From the NCBI RefSeq assembly GCF_040436345.1, contig NC_133234.1:8184446-8248445 (forward strand): DNA of 64,000 nt, given 5' to 3'. Within the stretch, counting starts at the first letter, position 1. Each line of letters opens with the position of its first letter. The notes under the pieces were generated by a model. That model was not told where the DNA came from and did no database searches. It was given only the letters and a program-made list of their open reading frames with translations. The position numbers and the translations under genes are program-made. This DNA is from Pagrus major. Lineage: Eukaryota; Chordata; Actinopteri; Spariformes; Sparidae. This document shows positions 24,479 to 37,500 of the stretch, piece by piece.

Positions 24479-27159
24479 TTAAGGCCTGGTGAGTGTTGTG
24501 TAGATAGGCTGCTCCCAACCAGAGGGAGGACTGTGTGCAGGTGGTGCCAAAGCCAGGCTGTTGATAAGCGGCGTGGCGTAAGGCCTGCGAGAGGAGTGAA
24601 AGTACGGGTACTGATACAGATGGGGAGGATAACCGGGGAAGGCACTGTAGAAACTGGAGCTTTGGAGGTCAGTGTAGTCAGACTGGCCGGTGGAGGATGA
24701 GGACGAAGTGGAGGGAGGGCAGATGCCCGAACCGAGGGAGGTGTACTCAGATTGTGGTGGTGGAGGAGTGGAGGTGCAGGAGCTGCTGTAGTGACCTGGG
24801 CTCATCTGCTCAGTTTTAATCTGAGGTTTTTGGCTAGAGTCCTCTTGGATCCCGTGAACGTCACGACCGGAAGAGGATGGCGACATTCCAGTGGAAATCG
24901 TACATTTGGGTGTCCAAGTGGGAATGCTGTGGGTGTGAGAGTGGACGCTGGGTAGGATGAAGGGTCCAGAAGGATTGTTATGTCCGTGGCTGGTGTCTGG
25001 TGGGGTTAGAACAGTGGAGCCGTGGCTGTTGGGAGGGAGGTACTGGTCAAATTCGTGGACGTCGAATCCGTCGATGGTGCTGATGACGTCGGTGCTGAGC
25101 TCTGAGATGTCCACATTACTGAAGTCAATGTTCTGACGGGTGGTGGGAGGAACAGAGCCGGTGATGCTGTCCAGAGGCCGGTGGCCGTCATGTTTGTTCC
25201 CCATGTGAAGGTCGGTTTTAGGGGTAGTTGGAGGTGTTGGAGGTCCATGAGACTGACCTGGAAACCAAAACCATATTATTATAATATTTATGTGCTGAAT
25301 CAAAAAAATGTAATCAAAATTGAAGATTTATCAGTAATGTCACCTGTCCTGTCTGGATGGTAATGATGGTGCACTTCCCCTACGCCAGCCAGCCTGGCCA
25401 CGCCTGGTTCTGTCTTATACAGGCCATGCTGATGCTGCTGCTGGATCAGTCCCAGTCTACAGTCCCCCTGTCCTGGTTTGGTGCTCTTGCGTCTCCGAGG
25501 CTGGTACTTGTAGTCTGGGTAGTCTTTCTTGTGTTGCATCCTCAGCCTCTCGGCCTCCTCGATGAAGGGACGCTTCTCTGATTCAGAGAGAAGTCTGAGG
25601 ACGAGAGGAATGGGTTATCAGGTTTTTGACGGTCCTTTTAAATACCAACAACTACGCTGGCGATGTTCATTCTAAAATGGATACACACGTCGCAATATGT
25701 GTTGTGTTCTGTATTGAAAAGCCAAAAGTGTTAGCATTTTCAACAATACCAGACAGGAAGTGACCGATTAGAAGCACTCTTAACACTTAATTTTGCAACA
25801 TTTTTTTTTTATCCCATTTAACCCTTTAAGGCACTGGCTTTTTTAAAAAAAACTTGCAATGTTAAAGAGTGTGGGAAAAGATTCCTGTGTTTGTCCTTTT
25901 ATTCGGCTCTGCACCAAAAGTTATTGGGGTTTATTCTGGGCCAAGACGCATCTTCCATCCAGATTTCGTGGAAAAACCTTGTGTAGTTTTTGTGTAATCC
26001 TGCTGACAAACCAACTGACAAGCGGACATGGGTCAAACCTCCTTAGTGTAACAACAACAAACACACATGTTTTGTTTTTGTCATTATGAAATGTTTCAAA
26101 ACCATTGAATATCAGAGTTTCTTTTCTGAAATGTATTAATACAAATATTTTAAGCAAAGCTTCTCAAGTTTCATGTTAATACTGTACTTTATATCTTACA
26201 CACAAGCTGCTATAGGTTCTCATAGACACGTACTATACCAAAATTAGTCCGCACAGTAATCACAAATCACAGTCACCTGCTTGTGATCATTGGATTATAA
26301 GCAATTGCGCACATCAATACCCTCACTGATGTGGTCAAAGATTTTAGAGCCTCCATCAGCTTTTGGGAGGTTGTAGCACCTCTCCTCTTTTCTCCAGCCC
26401 TGAAGGCAAGGGTATTTCAGAGAAGTGCATCACTAGTGAGGCTTCCCAAATTGAAAATTGGTCGAGGACTGTCTGAGGGGCAGGGCTGAAAAAAAGGCCA
26501 CCATCAAGTGGGGCACCATTGGCAAGAAAGTTGTAATGTATTTTGAACTACTCACCATTTAAAAGCATGCAGGGGTCAACCTAATTTTGTGACAGAAATA
26601 GTTTTTTAAAATTTCTCCTCAGTTGTCAGATTTCCAATTTTTTAAAGAAATTCATATCCCGAATGTTTGCTTGGAAACACTAATGGTTCTGATGGTTTAC
26701 ATCCAAGTCTAACTCATTAGTTAAAGATGAGGGTCTCTTGTTGAGCTCCAGTACCCACCGCCACAGTTTGCCGAGCGTCTTGCTCAGCTCGGCGTTGTGC
26801 AGATGAGGATACTGGTCCGCCAGCTTCTTCCTCGCTGCCTGAGCCCAAACCATGAACGCGTTCATCGGCCGTTTCACGTGAGGTTTGCTCTTCAGGCCTC
26901 TCTCGCCTTGAGAGGGCATCGGCACCAGCGACCAGTCGTAACCTTTCAGCACCTGTGACACTGCGTCGCGGATGCAGGCGGGGAAGCGCTCATCCTCAAC
27001 GCTGCTCTCCGGTTTGCGCGTAATCCCAGGCTGGCGCGCTGCCTCCTCTGACCCTAACGGAGAGGTTGGGGACTCTGAATCAGATCCATGCTGGGACATG
27101 GAGCTGTCGCTGCCGGCTGGACTGCGCGGATGGTCTGCCACAGACTTCTCTTCTGTCAT
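24479..27159 (-). CDS. sox8: SoxE transcription factor Sox8, complete, 3 exons
   Basis: Minus-strand exons: 27159-26759, 25594-25344 and 25257-24479, with GT..AG introns and consistent phases (CG|A across intron 1, G|GT across intron 2); 476 residues. Domains: SoxE dimerisation region about 55-82 ([20 protein letters not shown]), HMG box from about residue 93 ([15 protein letters not shown]) continuing into exon 2 after KLWR, the [12 protein letters not shown] motif at the start of exon 3, a SUMO-type IKTE site, and the C-terminal activation domain ending in LTRP. The intron positions are those typical of SoxE. The symbol rests on adjacency to lmf1, which is SOX8 synteny in human. Sox9/Sox10 are the alternatives by sequence, and whether this is the teleost a or b copy is not resolved. 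The start is the ATG giving MTEEKS; an upstream in-frame stretch of 19 codons lacks family similarity. Role: sequence-specific nuclear factor in neural crest, glia, gonad and limb programmes. Confidence 0.95.
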
Positions 27160-27599
27160 TCTTGGCGCGTAAAAGTTGCCAGAAGGTGTCTGACGGATTC
27201 CCGAAGAACTCTCCAAGTGCGTAAATGCGCACGCTTTTGTAGGAAAACTGTTTGGCCCTAAAATCTAAAAAGTAAAAAGTAAAATCCCAGATATACTGTC
27301 TTAAACTTCTCATTCATCTCCGCACTCTCCTCCACAGCCAGGTAAAGTTTGACGCGCCTCTGTTTTCTTTTCGCACTACAACTCTCTTCAGAACACGCAT
27401 CTCTCCACCCCTCGTGTCCTACTGGCTTCTGCAACGCAGAGTTCCTCCTAGTTTGGCATCACGAAGCAGGATGAGGCGTATTATTGTGAGTCAATATTAC
27501 ATTTGGCATTTAAAACAAAATGTTATGATGGTTTGGATATTAGTCTACGCAGTATAAGACAGACTTTGTATGACTGGATTCGATTTGTCCAAGTTCAAA

Positions 27600-27735
27600 G
27601 GCAGAAATGAAGTAATTTACTTGAATATTTCCATTTTATGCTATTTTGGAAAATAGACGTCCACTTCACTACATTTCAGAGAGAAACTGTAAGCTTTCTA
27701 CTCATATATGCAACAGTTATCTGACGCTAGTGACT
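27600..27735. repeat. Interspersed hAT-like repeat between sox8 and lmf1
   Basis: TTACTTGAATATTTCCATTT, TATGCTATTTTGG and CACTTCACTACATTTCAGAG are recurrent in fish genomes. Related pieces are at 29120-29390, 43975-44110 and 55375-55520. Confidence 0.55.
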
Positions 27736-27741
27736 ATGAGC

Positions 27742-27893
27742 TGTATGTGTGTGTGTGTGTGTGTGTCTGTCTGTCTGTATGTATGTGTTTAGGTATGTAT
27801 GTTTGTCTGTCTGTCTGTATGAATGTATATGTGTGTGTGTGTGTGTGGAAGTGTATGTATGCATGTGTGTCTGTGTCTGCGCGCGTGTGTGTG

Positions 27894-27924
<31 letters not shown>

Positions 27925-28015
27925 ATGTGTGTATGTATGTATGTATGTGTGTCTGGATGCATATGTGTGTGTGTGTGTGTGTATGTATGTGTGTATGTAT
28001 GTATGTATGTGTGTA
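27742..28015. repeat. (TG)n/(TATG)n compound microsatellite
   Basis: About 270 bp of GT and GTAT/GTCT runs lie in the sox8-lmf1 spacer. It is length-unstable, and reading frames through it (VCVCVC...) are artefacts. Confidence 0.95.
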
Positions 28016-28243
28016 GGCTATGTAGGCCTATGTGTTACATACTAAACTACCGACAAGTATGAAGAAGTACTTCAAATAAACTCCATCTGAGAAAATACAA
28101 TATTAAGATGGTGCTTACATATATTAATACATAATATATAATAATTAAGTAATATAATATCAACATTACACCCACGAAGGGGCCATTCTGCAATGTGTTT
28201 TTTTTTTTTATCTAGAGCCGTTTCACAACCGCCCAGGTTTTCC

Positions 28244-28250
28244 CTTATTA

Positions 28251-28301
<51 letters not shown>
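28244..28301. repeat. (TTA)n triplet array
   Basis: About 18 TTA/ATT triplets. It is complementary to the (AAT)n array 135 bp downstream. Confidence 0.95.
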
Positions 28302-28302
<1 letters not shown>

Positions 28303-28436
28303 AGCCATTATTGACCTATACGTCCCAAGTCAAAGAAAACATTTTACAGTCATTGTTTTGTTCATTAGGCTATTGTTACAACATTACAAGTATTTTTTGT
28401 TCGGTTATTTTTCTGTTTTTTTTAAATATAAAAACA

Positions 28437-28437
<1 letters not shown>

Positions 28438-28482
<45 letters not shown>
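28438..28482. repeat. (AAT)n triplet array
   Basis: About 15 AAT/TAA triplets ending two bases before the ETS-like site of the lmf1 promoter. Confidence 0.95.
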
Positions 28483-28483
28483 T

Positions 28484-28535
28484 CACTTCCGCGTCTGTTT
28501 AGTCACGTGACTTCGCAGTCTGTGAACATGGCGGC
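28484..28535 (+). promoter_or_regulatory. lmf1: lmf1 core promoter / TISU initiator with E-box
   Basis: Three elements lie within 52 bp. CACTTCCG at 28484-28491 is an ETS-like site. The 10-bp palindrome GTCACGTGAC at 28502-28511 is an E-box of the USF/TFEB (CLEAR) type. GAACATGGCGGC at 28524-28535 matches the TISU consensus SAASATGGCGGC exactly and includes the start codon. TISU elements combine a YY1 site with efficient initiation on very short 5' leaders, so transcription probably starts a few tens of bases upstream. No TATA box is apparent. Confidence 0.6.
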
Positions 28536-31500
28536 CACCAGTGACAGCTCAGGAAGCTCCGTGAGGAAAAGACGTGTCGACAGCGGTAAGACAGAGACGA
28601 AGTGTGCCGACAGCGGTGAAGAAAATGAAGCAGACTCCAGCAAAGACACCGAGAAAGAAAAGAAGCTTCAGCGGTTACACACCGGGACTTACTGGCTCAC
28701 TCGTGTCGTGCTGCTGCGCTCCGTCGCCTGTATTTACTGTAAGCATGCTGGCAGCGTGAGCCGTCACTCTCACTGGGTTCTTACACTGAAGTCCAAAGAC
28801 TGTCATTACTGAGTTTACACGTCTGAACATGCTAGCTCTCTTTTTCATAGTCTCTTTTCTGTGTTCAAAACGTGGCTAACTGTGAATGAGATGTGTGTCT
28901 GTAACTTTTTTGTCTTTAAAAGCGACAAAGTAGATTAAAACCTTTCAAGTGAATTAATGTAGGTCATTTTGTAGGAGATTTGCCTTTGCCCATGTTCTGC
29001 AGTGACTAACAGTGCATCATTTAGTATGTAGAAAATATCAGTGATTGAGAAGCTAGTGATACTAACATGTATTTTGATTGGCTTTCACAATTAAGTGTGT
29101 TTTCAACTCTTTCGTTTAGGTAAAGACGTATTTTCTTAATGTAAAAGTCCTGCATTTGAGTATTGCAGTTAATAGCTGATGTCTAGCTGGTGGAGGTGAG
29201 GCTAATATTTACTGCTTTACATATGGTTTAGTGGTTTCATCTATGTATGTAAAATTCTTAATGTCTTTAACGTAACTCGTACTCAGGAGTTCGTCAATAG
29301 GATTTAGAGCTAAAGAAAGTACTGTGTTTTCGTCTTAATTGTAGTGAAGCAAATATGGTCAAGTAAAGTATAAGTATGGCCTCTGACTTGCTCATCATAT
29401 TTGTGTTAGTGCCTTTATCCCCTTTCGTCTCCTCTCTTTTGTAGTGGTGGCGTTCAGTGTTGCTTACAACCAGAACAAGCAGCTGATAGGCGAGCATGGC
29501 CTGATGCCCTGCAAGAACTACCTCAGCAGCGTCAAGCGCTATGTGGGGGGAAAGATAGGCATGGCCGCCTTCGCGTACACACCCTCCATCCTCTGGCTGT
29601 TAGACTGGAGCGACATGGACGCCAACCTGGATGGCATCGCCCTGGTTGGGATGGCGCTGTCTGCATTTGTCCTGGTGACGGGGATGGCCAATATGGTGAT
29701 CATGGGTGCACTGTGGGTGCTTTATCACTCTCTGGTCAACGTGGGACAGCTGTGGTGAGTCTGGGATTTACACATACAGAACCTCAAAATAAAAGTATCA
29801 TATTCAGTTAGGGTTAGTGTTCATTTTCATGCTATCCTTGAATTTTGTTGTTTTAGTCCCTTTACAGTGTTTTTTTTATTCATAGTTGCACAATCAATAA
29901 TTTATATATTATAAAAAAGGTGAAAGGGATCCATGGTAGTTATGATCTCGCGGAGCACTATTCCCCAACCTTGCAGTTTTTCTCAGCTCTTTGAAGCCTT
30001 TAAGTCTGTTTTGGATAGTTGTTTTGTCTGCAGTGATCAGACGATTAATCAATCGGTCAACGAAATAACATTTCTTGACACATATTTTAATAATAAATGA
30101 ATCCTTTCAGTCATCAAAGTGTCAAACATTTGCTGATTTCAGCTTTTAAAATGTAAGGACTGTTTTCTCTGTCATTTATGATGGTAAATGAAGAGTCCTT
30201 TAGCAGCCAATGAGGTACACACACCGATCAGCCAAAACATTAAAACCACCGACACTGAAGTGAGCAGCATCCATCAACTTTTTACAGTGCAATGTTCTGC
30301 TGGGAAACCTTGGTTCCTGGCATTCAGGTGGATGTTCTTTAACAGGTGCCACCCATCTTAACACCAGTGCAGATGATGCACAACCCCCCAATGGCAACGG
30401 TATTACCCGATGGCACTTGCCCCCTAGCAGGACCCTGTGCCCCACCACAGCACAAAAATCATTCAGGAATGATCTCAATACAATTGAATATTTGTGGGAC
30501 ATGACAGAACAAGTCAGATCAATGGTGGCCCCATCTCGCGACATACAAGATTCAAATCAGCCACGACATTAAAAGGCCACAACAACACTTTAATATTGTG
30601 GCTGAATTTGGTGCTTAGATCAGATCAATATCTGCGGTGCTCGAGGGCCAGGTTGACACGATGAGCTCTGTCATGTTCCTCAAGCCATTCCTGAAAGTTT
30701 TTTGTGGTGTGGCAGGGCACATTGTCCTACTGGAGGGCCCACTGCGATCAGTTAATGCCGTTGCCATGAGGGGGTTGTACTTGGTCTGCAGTGGTGTTTA
30801 GATGGGAGGTACGTATCGAAGAACATCCACCTGAATGCCAAGATCCAAGGTTTCCCAACAGAACTTTGCATTGATGAGAGATGATGAATTCTGTTCGCTT
30901 CAAATGTCAGTGGTTTTAATGTTTGGCTGATGGGTGTATGTTTCTAAGGAGTTGGATGGAGACCAAAAACAGAGCTAAAAGAGAGTAAATATTGGACTTA
31001 CAATCATACAGTGGACAGACACAGGACTCCAAATGAATGCTCATTTAGTCCATGTGTGGCCTGGATGTTTAAATAGGAATTTTAGGCTTGGTCCTCTGCC
31101 CCCAGGTGAACAATAATGACCACACGTACCCTTGTCGGAGTCTTCTGTCCACATTAAACTTGCTAGAAAATGTGAACACAAAATACAGTAATTAGCACAA
31201 TCAGTTGATTTGACTGCAGTTGTCCTGCTGTCCCCGCCAAGTGGCAAAAAGAAAATCAATGATTGCAGCTTTAAATGAATTAAAGAAATGTAGAATTTGT
31301 CAAATATAGGTCATTCTGTTTATTTCTCTAGTCCCTTATTTTAATGTAAAATTTGTAATATCCCTTTTTGTCTTCTTTTTATTCTTGTTCTAGGTATTCC
31401 TTTGGTAAGTGTACTTCATAATCCAAACCAAGAGCCTCACAGTTTTCAACCTTGACACACAATCCAGGACTTCCTCCCTTTGTTCCTCCACAGCCAATAG

Positions 31501-34500
31501 AAGAAGTGGATTTGAGGCAAAGCATTATATGTGAGACACTCAGGTTTGGATGTCATTTTAGTTTGCTTATGGTCAAACAAATGTAGTTCCTCAAACAAGA
31601 CTTTCAAACTGATGCTTTTGAGGGATATCTATCCAATTTTATTATTTCAAGAAGGTTTCTGATGGGCACACAGTAGGATTCTTCTAAGAACTGATCTCAC
31701 AGAATAAAAAGAAAACAATCATTCCTTGGCAGCATGGATCTGCAGCCTCATGGAGCACATAAGTATCATATAAATCATATAAGTGTGATTGAATACAGTA
31801 CAATCACTGCACATAAATCTGCTTCAAGGCATCTGAGTGTCACTACAAGCTTTCTCATGATTGTTTCCCAAATTGTTTACTCTCCATGATTGGGTTAAAA
31901 CACGGTGACTGACAGAACTGAGGTTTGCTGACGTGCAGTAAATTGCCCCCTTACTTGGTGAACCCAGTAAGCTGTCATGAACTTAATAGTGGAGACAGAG
32001 GACAGAAAGGAAAGTAATAAGAAAGTATAAATAGGAGTTTGCATGTAGGGCTCCGGCCCAGATAAGTGGCGAGGTCAGTGGCAGCTCTGTGATTGGTTAA
32101 TGACACTTTGTAGTCAGAGACGCCAGGCCAGTGTCTGTGGTTGGGGCTTGTGGCTTTTATTTCTTTTTTTAAAAAACTTTTTTTTTTCTTTTTCTCTCCC
32201 TCTCTCTGTCTTTCTCCCTCACTCCCTAATTTCTTTTGGACCAGTGATCACCCTATAGCTGACAGTGCAGCTTTAAGTCTGCAGACTGAGGTCCTCCAAT
32301 AGTTCCCAAGTCTCGACTAAAATACAGAGAATATGGAGTTGTTGCCGTCAGGAGCAATTGGTGCCTGGGTGAGCATGCGTGGCAGGCATTGTTCAGTCCT
32401 TATTTTAGATTTTAAAAACACAAAAACGTCACCTATAAAAGTAAATCTTACGATATTATTGAGAATTAAATCACATTTCTTTTGAAAAAACGTTCTCCAC
32501 CCAAGAGCTTTGACCATATAACATGATTATATAACAGTTGTCACTGAACTGCAACTGAAACTGTCAACTCTTCATAACAGTTTGATTTGAACAGTTGATT
32601 TTTAGCCACACTGAAAGCATGGCTGTGGAGAGCACAGTGTCAGGAGGTTGGTCTGACACTTTGGCCCAGATTGAAATATCTCAGCAACTACTGGATGAAT
32701 GCCATGAAATGTTGTGCAGACATTCATGGTCCCCAGAGAGTGAAACCTGCTGACTTAGGTGATTTCCTGACATTTCGTCTAGAACCACCAGCAGGTCCAA
32801 ACTTTCACTAATCCTGTGAAATATCTCAAATAACAAATTTGATTTGGTGATCCCCTGACTGTTCCTTTAGTGTCATTATCAGGTTGGCATTTGGGGTTTC
32901 AAAGATATAATATGTAACATTTCTGCATTAAAATGTTCCCCAAACAAACAAGACCTTTGTTATATATTTTGGTGAGTTGTGTGCTTACAGTACATTATCC
33001 TAAAAGTTCCAAAAATGTTAAAACCTAGAGAAATCCAACATTTAATTCGAGGTGTGCGTTTCATTTTGTCCCATGTCGCTTTAACTTCTGAGAGAGAGTC
33101 AGAGAGTGAGAAGGAAGGAAGTCAGTGAACAAAACTGAACGTAACTTGATTAAAACTTAAAACATTACCTCGTGTGTCAACATTTTTGCATGAGTTACGT
33201 ACGTCAGATAGATTTGCATCAGCAACGGTGATTGTTAAACAATGGAGACATCAACTCTCATGAACCCTTGCTACTTCTGTCTACGGTTTTGTTTGGATCG
33301 AGAGACCCCTAGCAGCAGAAATTACATACTGTGCGTTTAGGTCAAATGTCTCAACAACTGTCTTATTAATCAACTTGAATATTTTACATTCATTCCTTGT
33401 CCCTTAGTTCAGAGAATCATTTTTTCACAAATGATACTGTGATGATGTGTGCAGGTTGGGAGAGTCAGCTGTTGGAGACAGGGTTTCTGGCCATTTTCCT
33501 GTGTCCGGTATGGACTCTGTCTCAGGTCCCCCGCAACTGTCCACCCTCCCTCATCTGCATGTGGACCTTCAGATGGCTCATTGTTCGCATCATGCTTGGA
33601 GCTGTAAGTAAAACTCTTTACAAATACATAGAAGGGTTACCTGCATACCTCTGACTAAGTACTAGTCTTTTTCCTAAAGCCAATCCATTCACTGTCACCT
33701 AGTCATTTCCTATTGGGAGATCCAGCACAGACAGATTATAGATTATTACAGGTTACGGATTATATTCCTGTCTCGGAGGAAGTAGCATCCAGCAGGCCAG
33801 CATGGAGAAATAAAGCCATTTTGCAACATTTTAATTCCGTGGGATAATTCAGTGTTTGCCCGTCTGATTTTAAATCGCTACTTTTGGTGTTCTTTGCTAT
33901 AAAATACAGCCAGTATTTGGAGATCCAACCCAAATATACAGTTGGTTGTTTGTTGTCAGACAGTTTCCATGGTGAATTTTAGCCCACCAGCTCGGTTTTA
34001 TCTGCCAGTCACTGCAGTTTGCACAAATCCTGAAGGGTTTTTTTCAGTCAGTACTGTGAAAAGAGCTGAAACACAAGGAGACTCTACAGACCTCATATTC
34101 AGCAATATGTCAACACAATTTTGAGAGTTTGGTTGTTTTGACCATTGAATTATGGTTTGTTCTGAATGGTAGAAGGAGATGTAAAATATTGGTTGGCAAA
34201 AATTATAGATTTAATGATTTCTGAATACATTTATGATTTATGTCAATTAATTATAAGGCTTATAGACAGAAAATGGATCTGTGACCGAAGTCATTTTTTA
34301 AGCAGAATGTCTGATGGTTCCAGCTTCTTTAGTTTCAGAATTTGCTGCGTTTTCATATTCTGATATTAAAGTAAATTGAATATTTCTTTGGTTTGAGAAT
34401 GTCAGTTGGCCAAGGCTTTTGTTATATTTGATATACTATACACTGAATCAATTAATGGAGTATTTCACCGCTGGAAAAATTGCCATTACATAAAACCGGG

Positions 34501-37500
34501 GCTGTCTATGCAGCAGAAAGACACAGATATTGTTGAAATTGGTGTTACATGATCAGAGAAAACAGGGAAAAAAGAGGCTGTGGTATTCCCTTTTACTGAA
34601 AAGGTAGAAAATCCAAAACAACCAGAATGCACTGCCCTGCAGAGTGGCTGATGGGTGATGTACTGACAGTTTGGCTCATCTTCTGTTTTTAAAAAAGGAA
34701 ACCATGCGGCGGCCAGCTATTAACAAACAATATTGTATTAAAGCTGAACAGTCCAGTAAAATATGTTGTTGAAAAGATTTTATGAGAGAAAAAGAGAATG
34801 AGCAGGATCACCGTTCATGTTGGATCAGCACTGCCTTGTATCACAGTTTGATAAAAGTTCGTTCAGCCTTTCTTTTCATAATAGTGGGACGATATGGCTG
34901 ATATGGTTTGCAGCCTTTCTCAGTTGCAGCTGAACAGTACACAAAAATATGTTGCTGAAAGCATTTTAGGCAAAATAAGCAATGTAATAACAGAATCCTA
35001 CGTTATAGTTTATCAGCACTGCCTAGTCTAGACAGTTTGATCTGAGTTTAGTGGGACGCCCCTCGCTCGAGTTGGAGTGAGAGAAAGGGCGGCGGCTCTC
35101 TCTCTCTCTTTCAATCTGGCAGATGTCACATTTTGTGTGATTTAGGGGAATTTTGCTGGCAATGGAGTTGGGTCTCTGGATGCAGACAAATTGGAAAGAA
35201 GTTTGCCATTGTTCATTTGCATATACCACCAACATTGTCGTGATTCAAAGCTGGTTGAAAATCAGGAAAGTTCCCGTTTGATTGAGAAAACAGTCACCAA
35301 ATATTTCGATGATGACAATATTGTCATCTTTTGTTGCAGCAACGTATGTCAGTTGTTTTTTTTCAACGTATTCGCTTAATCTGTTTGTCAGTAAATCTAA
35401 TCATTACACTTCATTGTTGAATAGATGATACATTTTTCATAACTTCCTCTAATTTCTGTCTTTGACATTAGCAAGAAGGTGTTGATGCTGCCCTGTCAGA
35501 TTGTATGCAAAATATTTGAAGAAGTTCAGTTCAGCTCTCTGCTCGGCCCAATTGGATCAGCTGATTAGATTTTGGTGACAATCTAGATATAGAAATCACA
35601 CAATGAGATTTTCATTTTTTAGTAATTTCCCACAATGCTGCATTCAGGTGCTGGAAAGAATGTCGGACATCCAGAATTTAGCACTCACACGCTGCATTGT
35701 CAGGAAATTGAATCCAGACGTCAAACAATAAACAAAGAACAAACAAAGCGTTCACTCAGCTACTCAACTATGTGTCTTTTCCTCGTCTTTAGTAAATCTG
35801 TGTTTGCGACAACATAGATTTCGATATGTAATGAACATTCCCAGAAATTACACTTACACATATGGGATGGCAGCACGACTCTGTCTGTGTGACCTTGTTT
35901 GTGTAGCAGCTCAGCAGTGTTAAGTACAGCACAGCCCCTGCCACAGTCCCTCAGTGTTTGATCCACCCTGGTCACAGTCATTTTTCTGTCTGACAGCCTG
36001 TGGTTCACCACTGCTCTGCGGCTGCTAAAGAGTTTGTGCTTGTGAGGACGACATGGCGTAGCACACACTTCAAAGGACCCCTCAGTCGTAGGAAATGAGT
36101 GGGAGAGGGGTTGCAAGAGCCCACCCGTCATGTTGCTTGCGTGTATTTTCGCAAGCGTGACTAACAAATGTTCCAAACGCTGATTGCACCGACAACATGC
36201 TTTAATCTCTGATTTCTGTCCCGACATCATGGCTGCATGGCTGTCATGGTGGCATCTGTCACATCAGTAAGGAAAAAATGCATTAAGATGGTAAGCGTGT
36301 ATTTGTACTTGGGACTGGCTGATGTGCTTTTCTGTAACCATTACTGATGGTGCATTTTACCCTTATTATCCATCACTAGCTGTTGCTTAATGATAGTTCC
36401 ATACACATAAATACTTTTTAAGACGTATCTTTACTTAAAGGGTTGATAAACGTTAAGTTTTAATAACCCTTTTAATATAGAAGGAGAAAGAAGAAGAAAG
36501 AAATCAAATGTTTACAACTCTGCTAAGCTAGATAAAACAGCACCACATATTTGAAGTAATTGGCTCACTAGAACAAACAGAACCTCTAACACACACACAC
36601 ACACACATAGCAATGGCACAGCAGGTTGCCCAAACACAATCAGTTCCAACATATGGCTGCGAAAATAAAAGAAATACCAGATGGCCATATGTTGTGCTAA
36701 ACAAGTGTGTTGACGGAGAAACATTTGCAAACAAATAGATGCTGTGCAATTATTAGCGTTCCCATTAGCATAGCTGACATGTCTCTTGATTTGTGCCGTG
36801 ATAGAACCGTGGTACCATGATAGTTTGTAATCCGGTGTTCAGGTGATGAGCAACAACAAGTGTAGCTAATGGGATCTGATAGGTCCTTGTTAGCTCATAA
36901 AAGGTTAAATGCAGTAATACTCTTGCCGTGTTTACATAAGGGTCGAGCTAAAAAAACATCTGAGATAAAATTTTTATATGCTGGCTTTTTCATAATCACA
37001 CAAGAAGATGGATACCAGTTTAACCTGTCCATCTAGCACAGAACTACTTTAGGTCCGTGGTTAGTATTATGTTAGCTTAGCACAAACATTGGAAGCAGGG
37101 AGCACACACATAGTCTTGTTTAGTCGGACAATTAAAACTACCTTCCCATGACGGCTGCCCTTATTTACACCTTCTACGTTGTTAGCAAGCAAGCTAGTAA
37201 CTTGGGTTTTGTCCATGGTAGAGTTTCTACAGTGCTAACTACTGTGAGCGTATTAGCAATTCAACAAAACCTGTTAGCCGTTAGCTGACCTATGTCTTTT
37301 AATAAATAATAACTCCAGTAAATATGGGTTTCTTGATATTTTACCTTATGCACCTGAGTACCTTTCTTTGGGATGAACTTTGTAGTGATTCATTTCTCAG
37401 GTTTGCTGCTGATATTTAAGAGCTTCCTGTCTGAGGTGCTGGCACGGTGATTGTGAATTGGATCACACATTTCAGTGCTGGCAGGAACATCTCTATTAAA

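Noticed and set aside
24344..24955. Plus-strand ORFs over the end of sox8
   Set aside because: Antisense shadows of sox8 exon 3.
27708..28062. Overlapping ORFs rich in Cys/Val (about 100 codons)
   Set aside because: Pure translation of a TG/TATG microsatellite.
35760..36230. 156-codon minus-strand ORF in lmf1 intron 4
   Set aside because: No domain or conserved motif; a few stop-free frames of this length are expected by chance in 64 kb on six frames.
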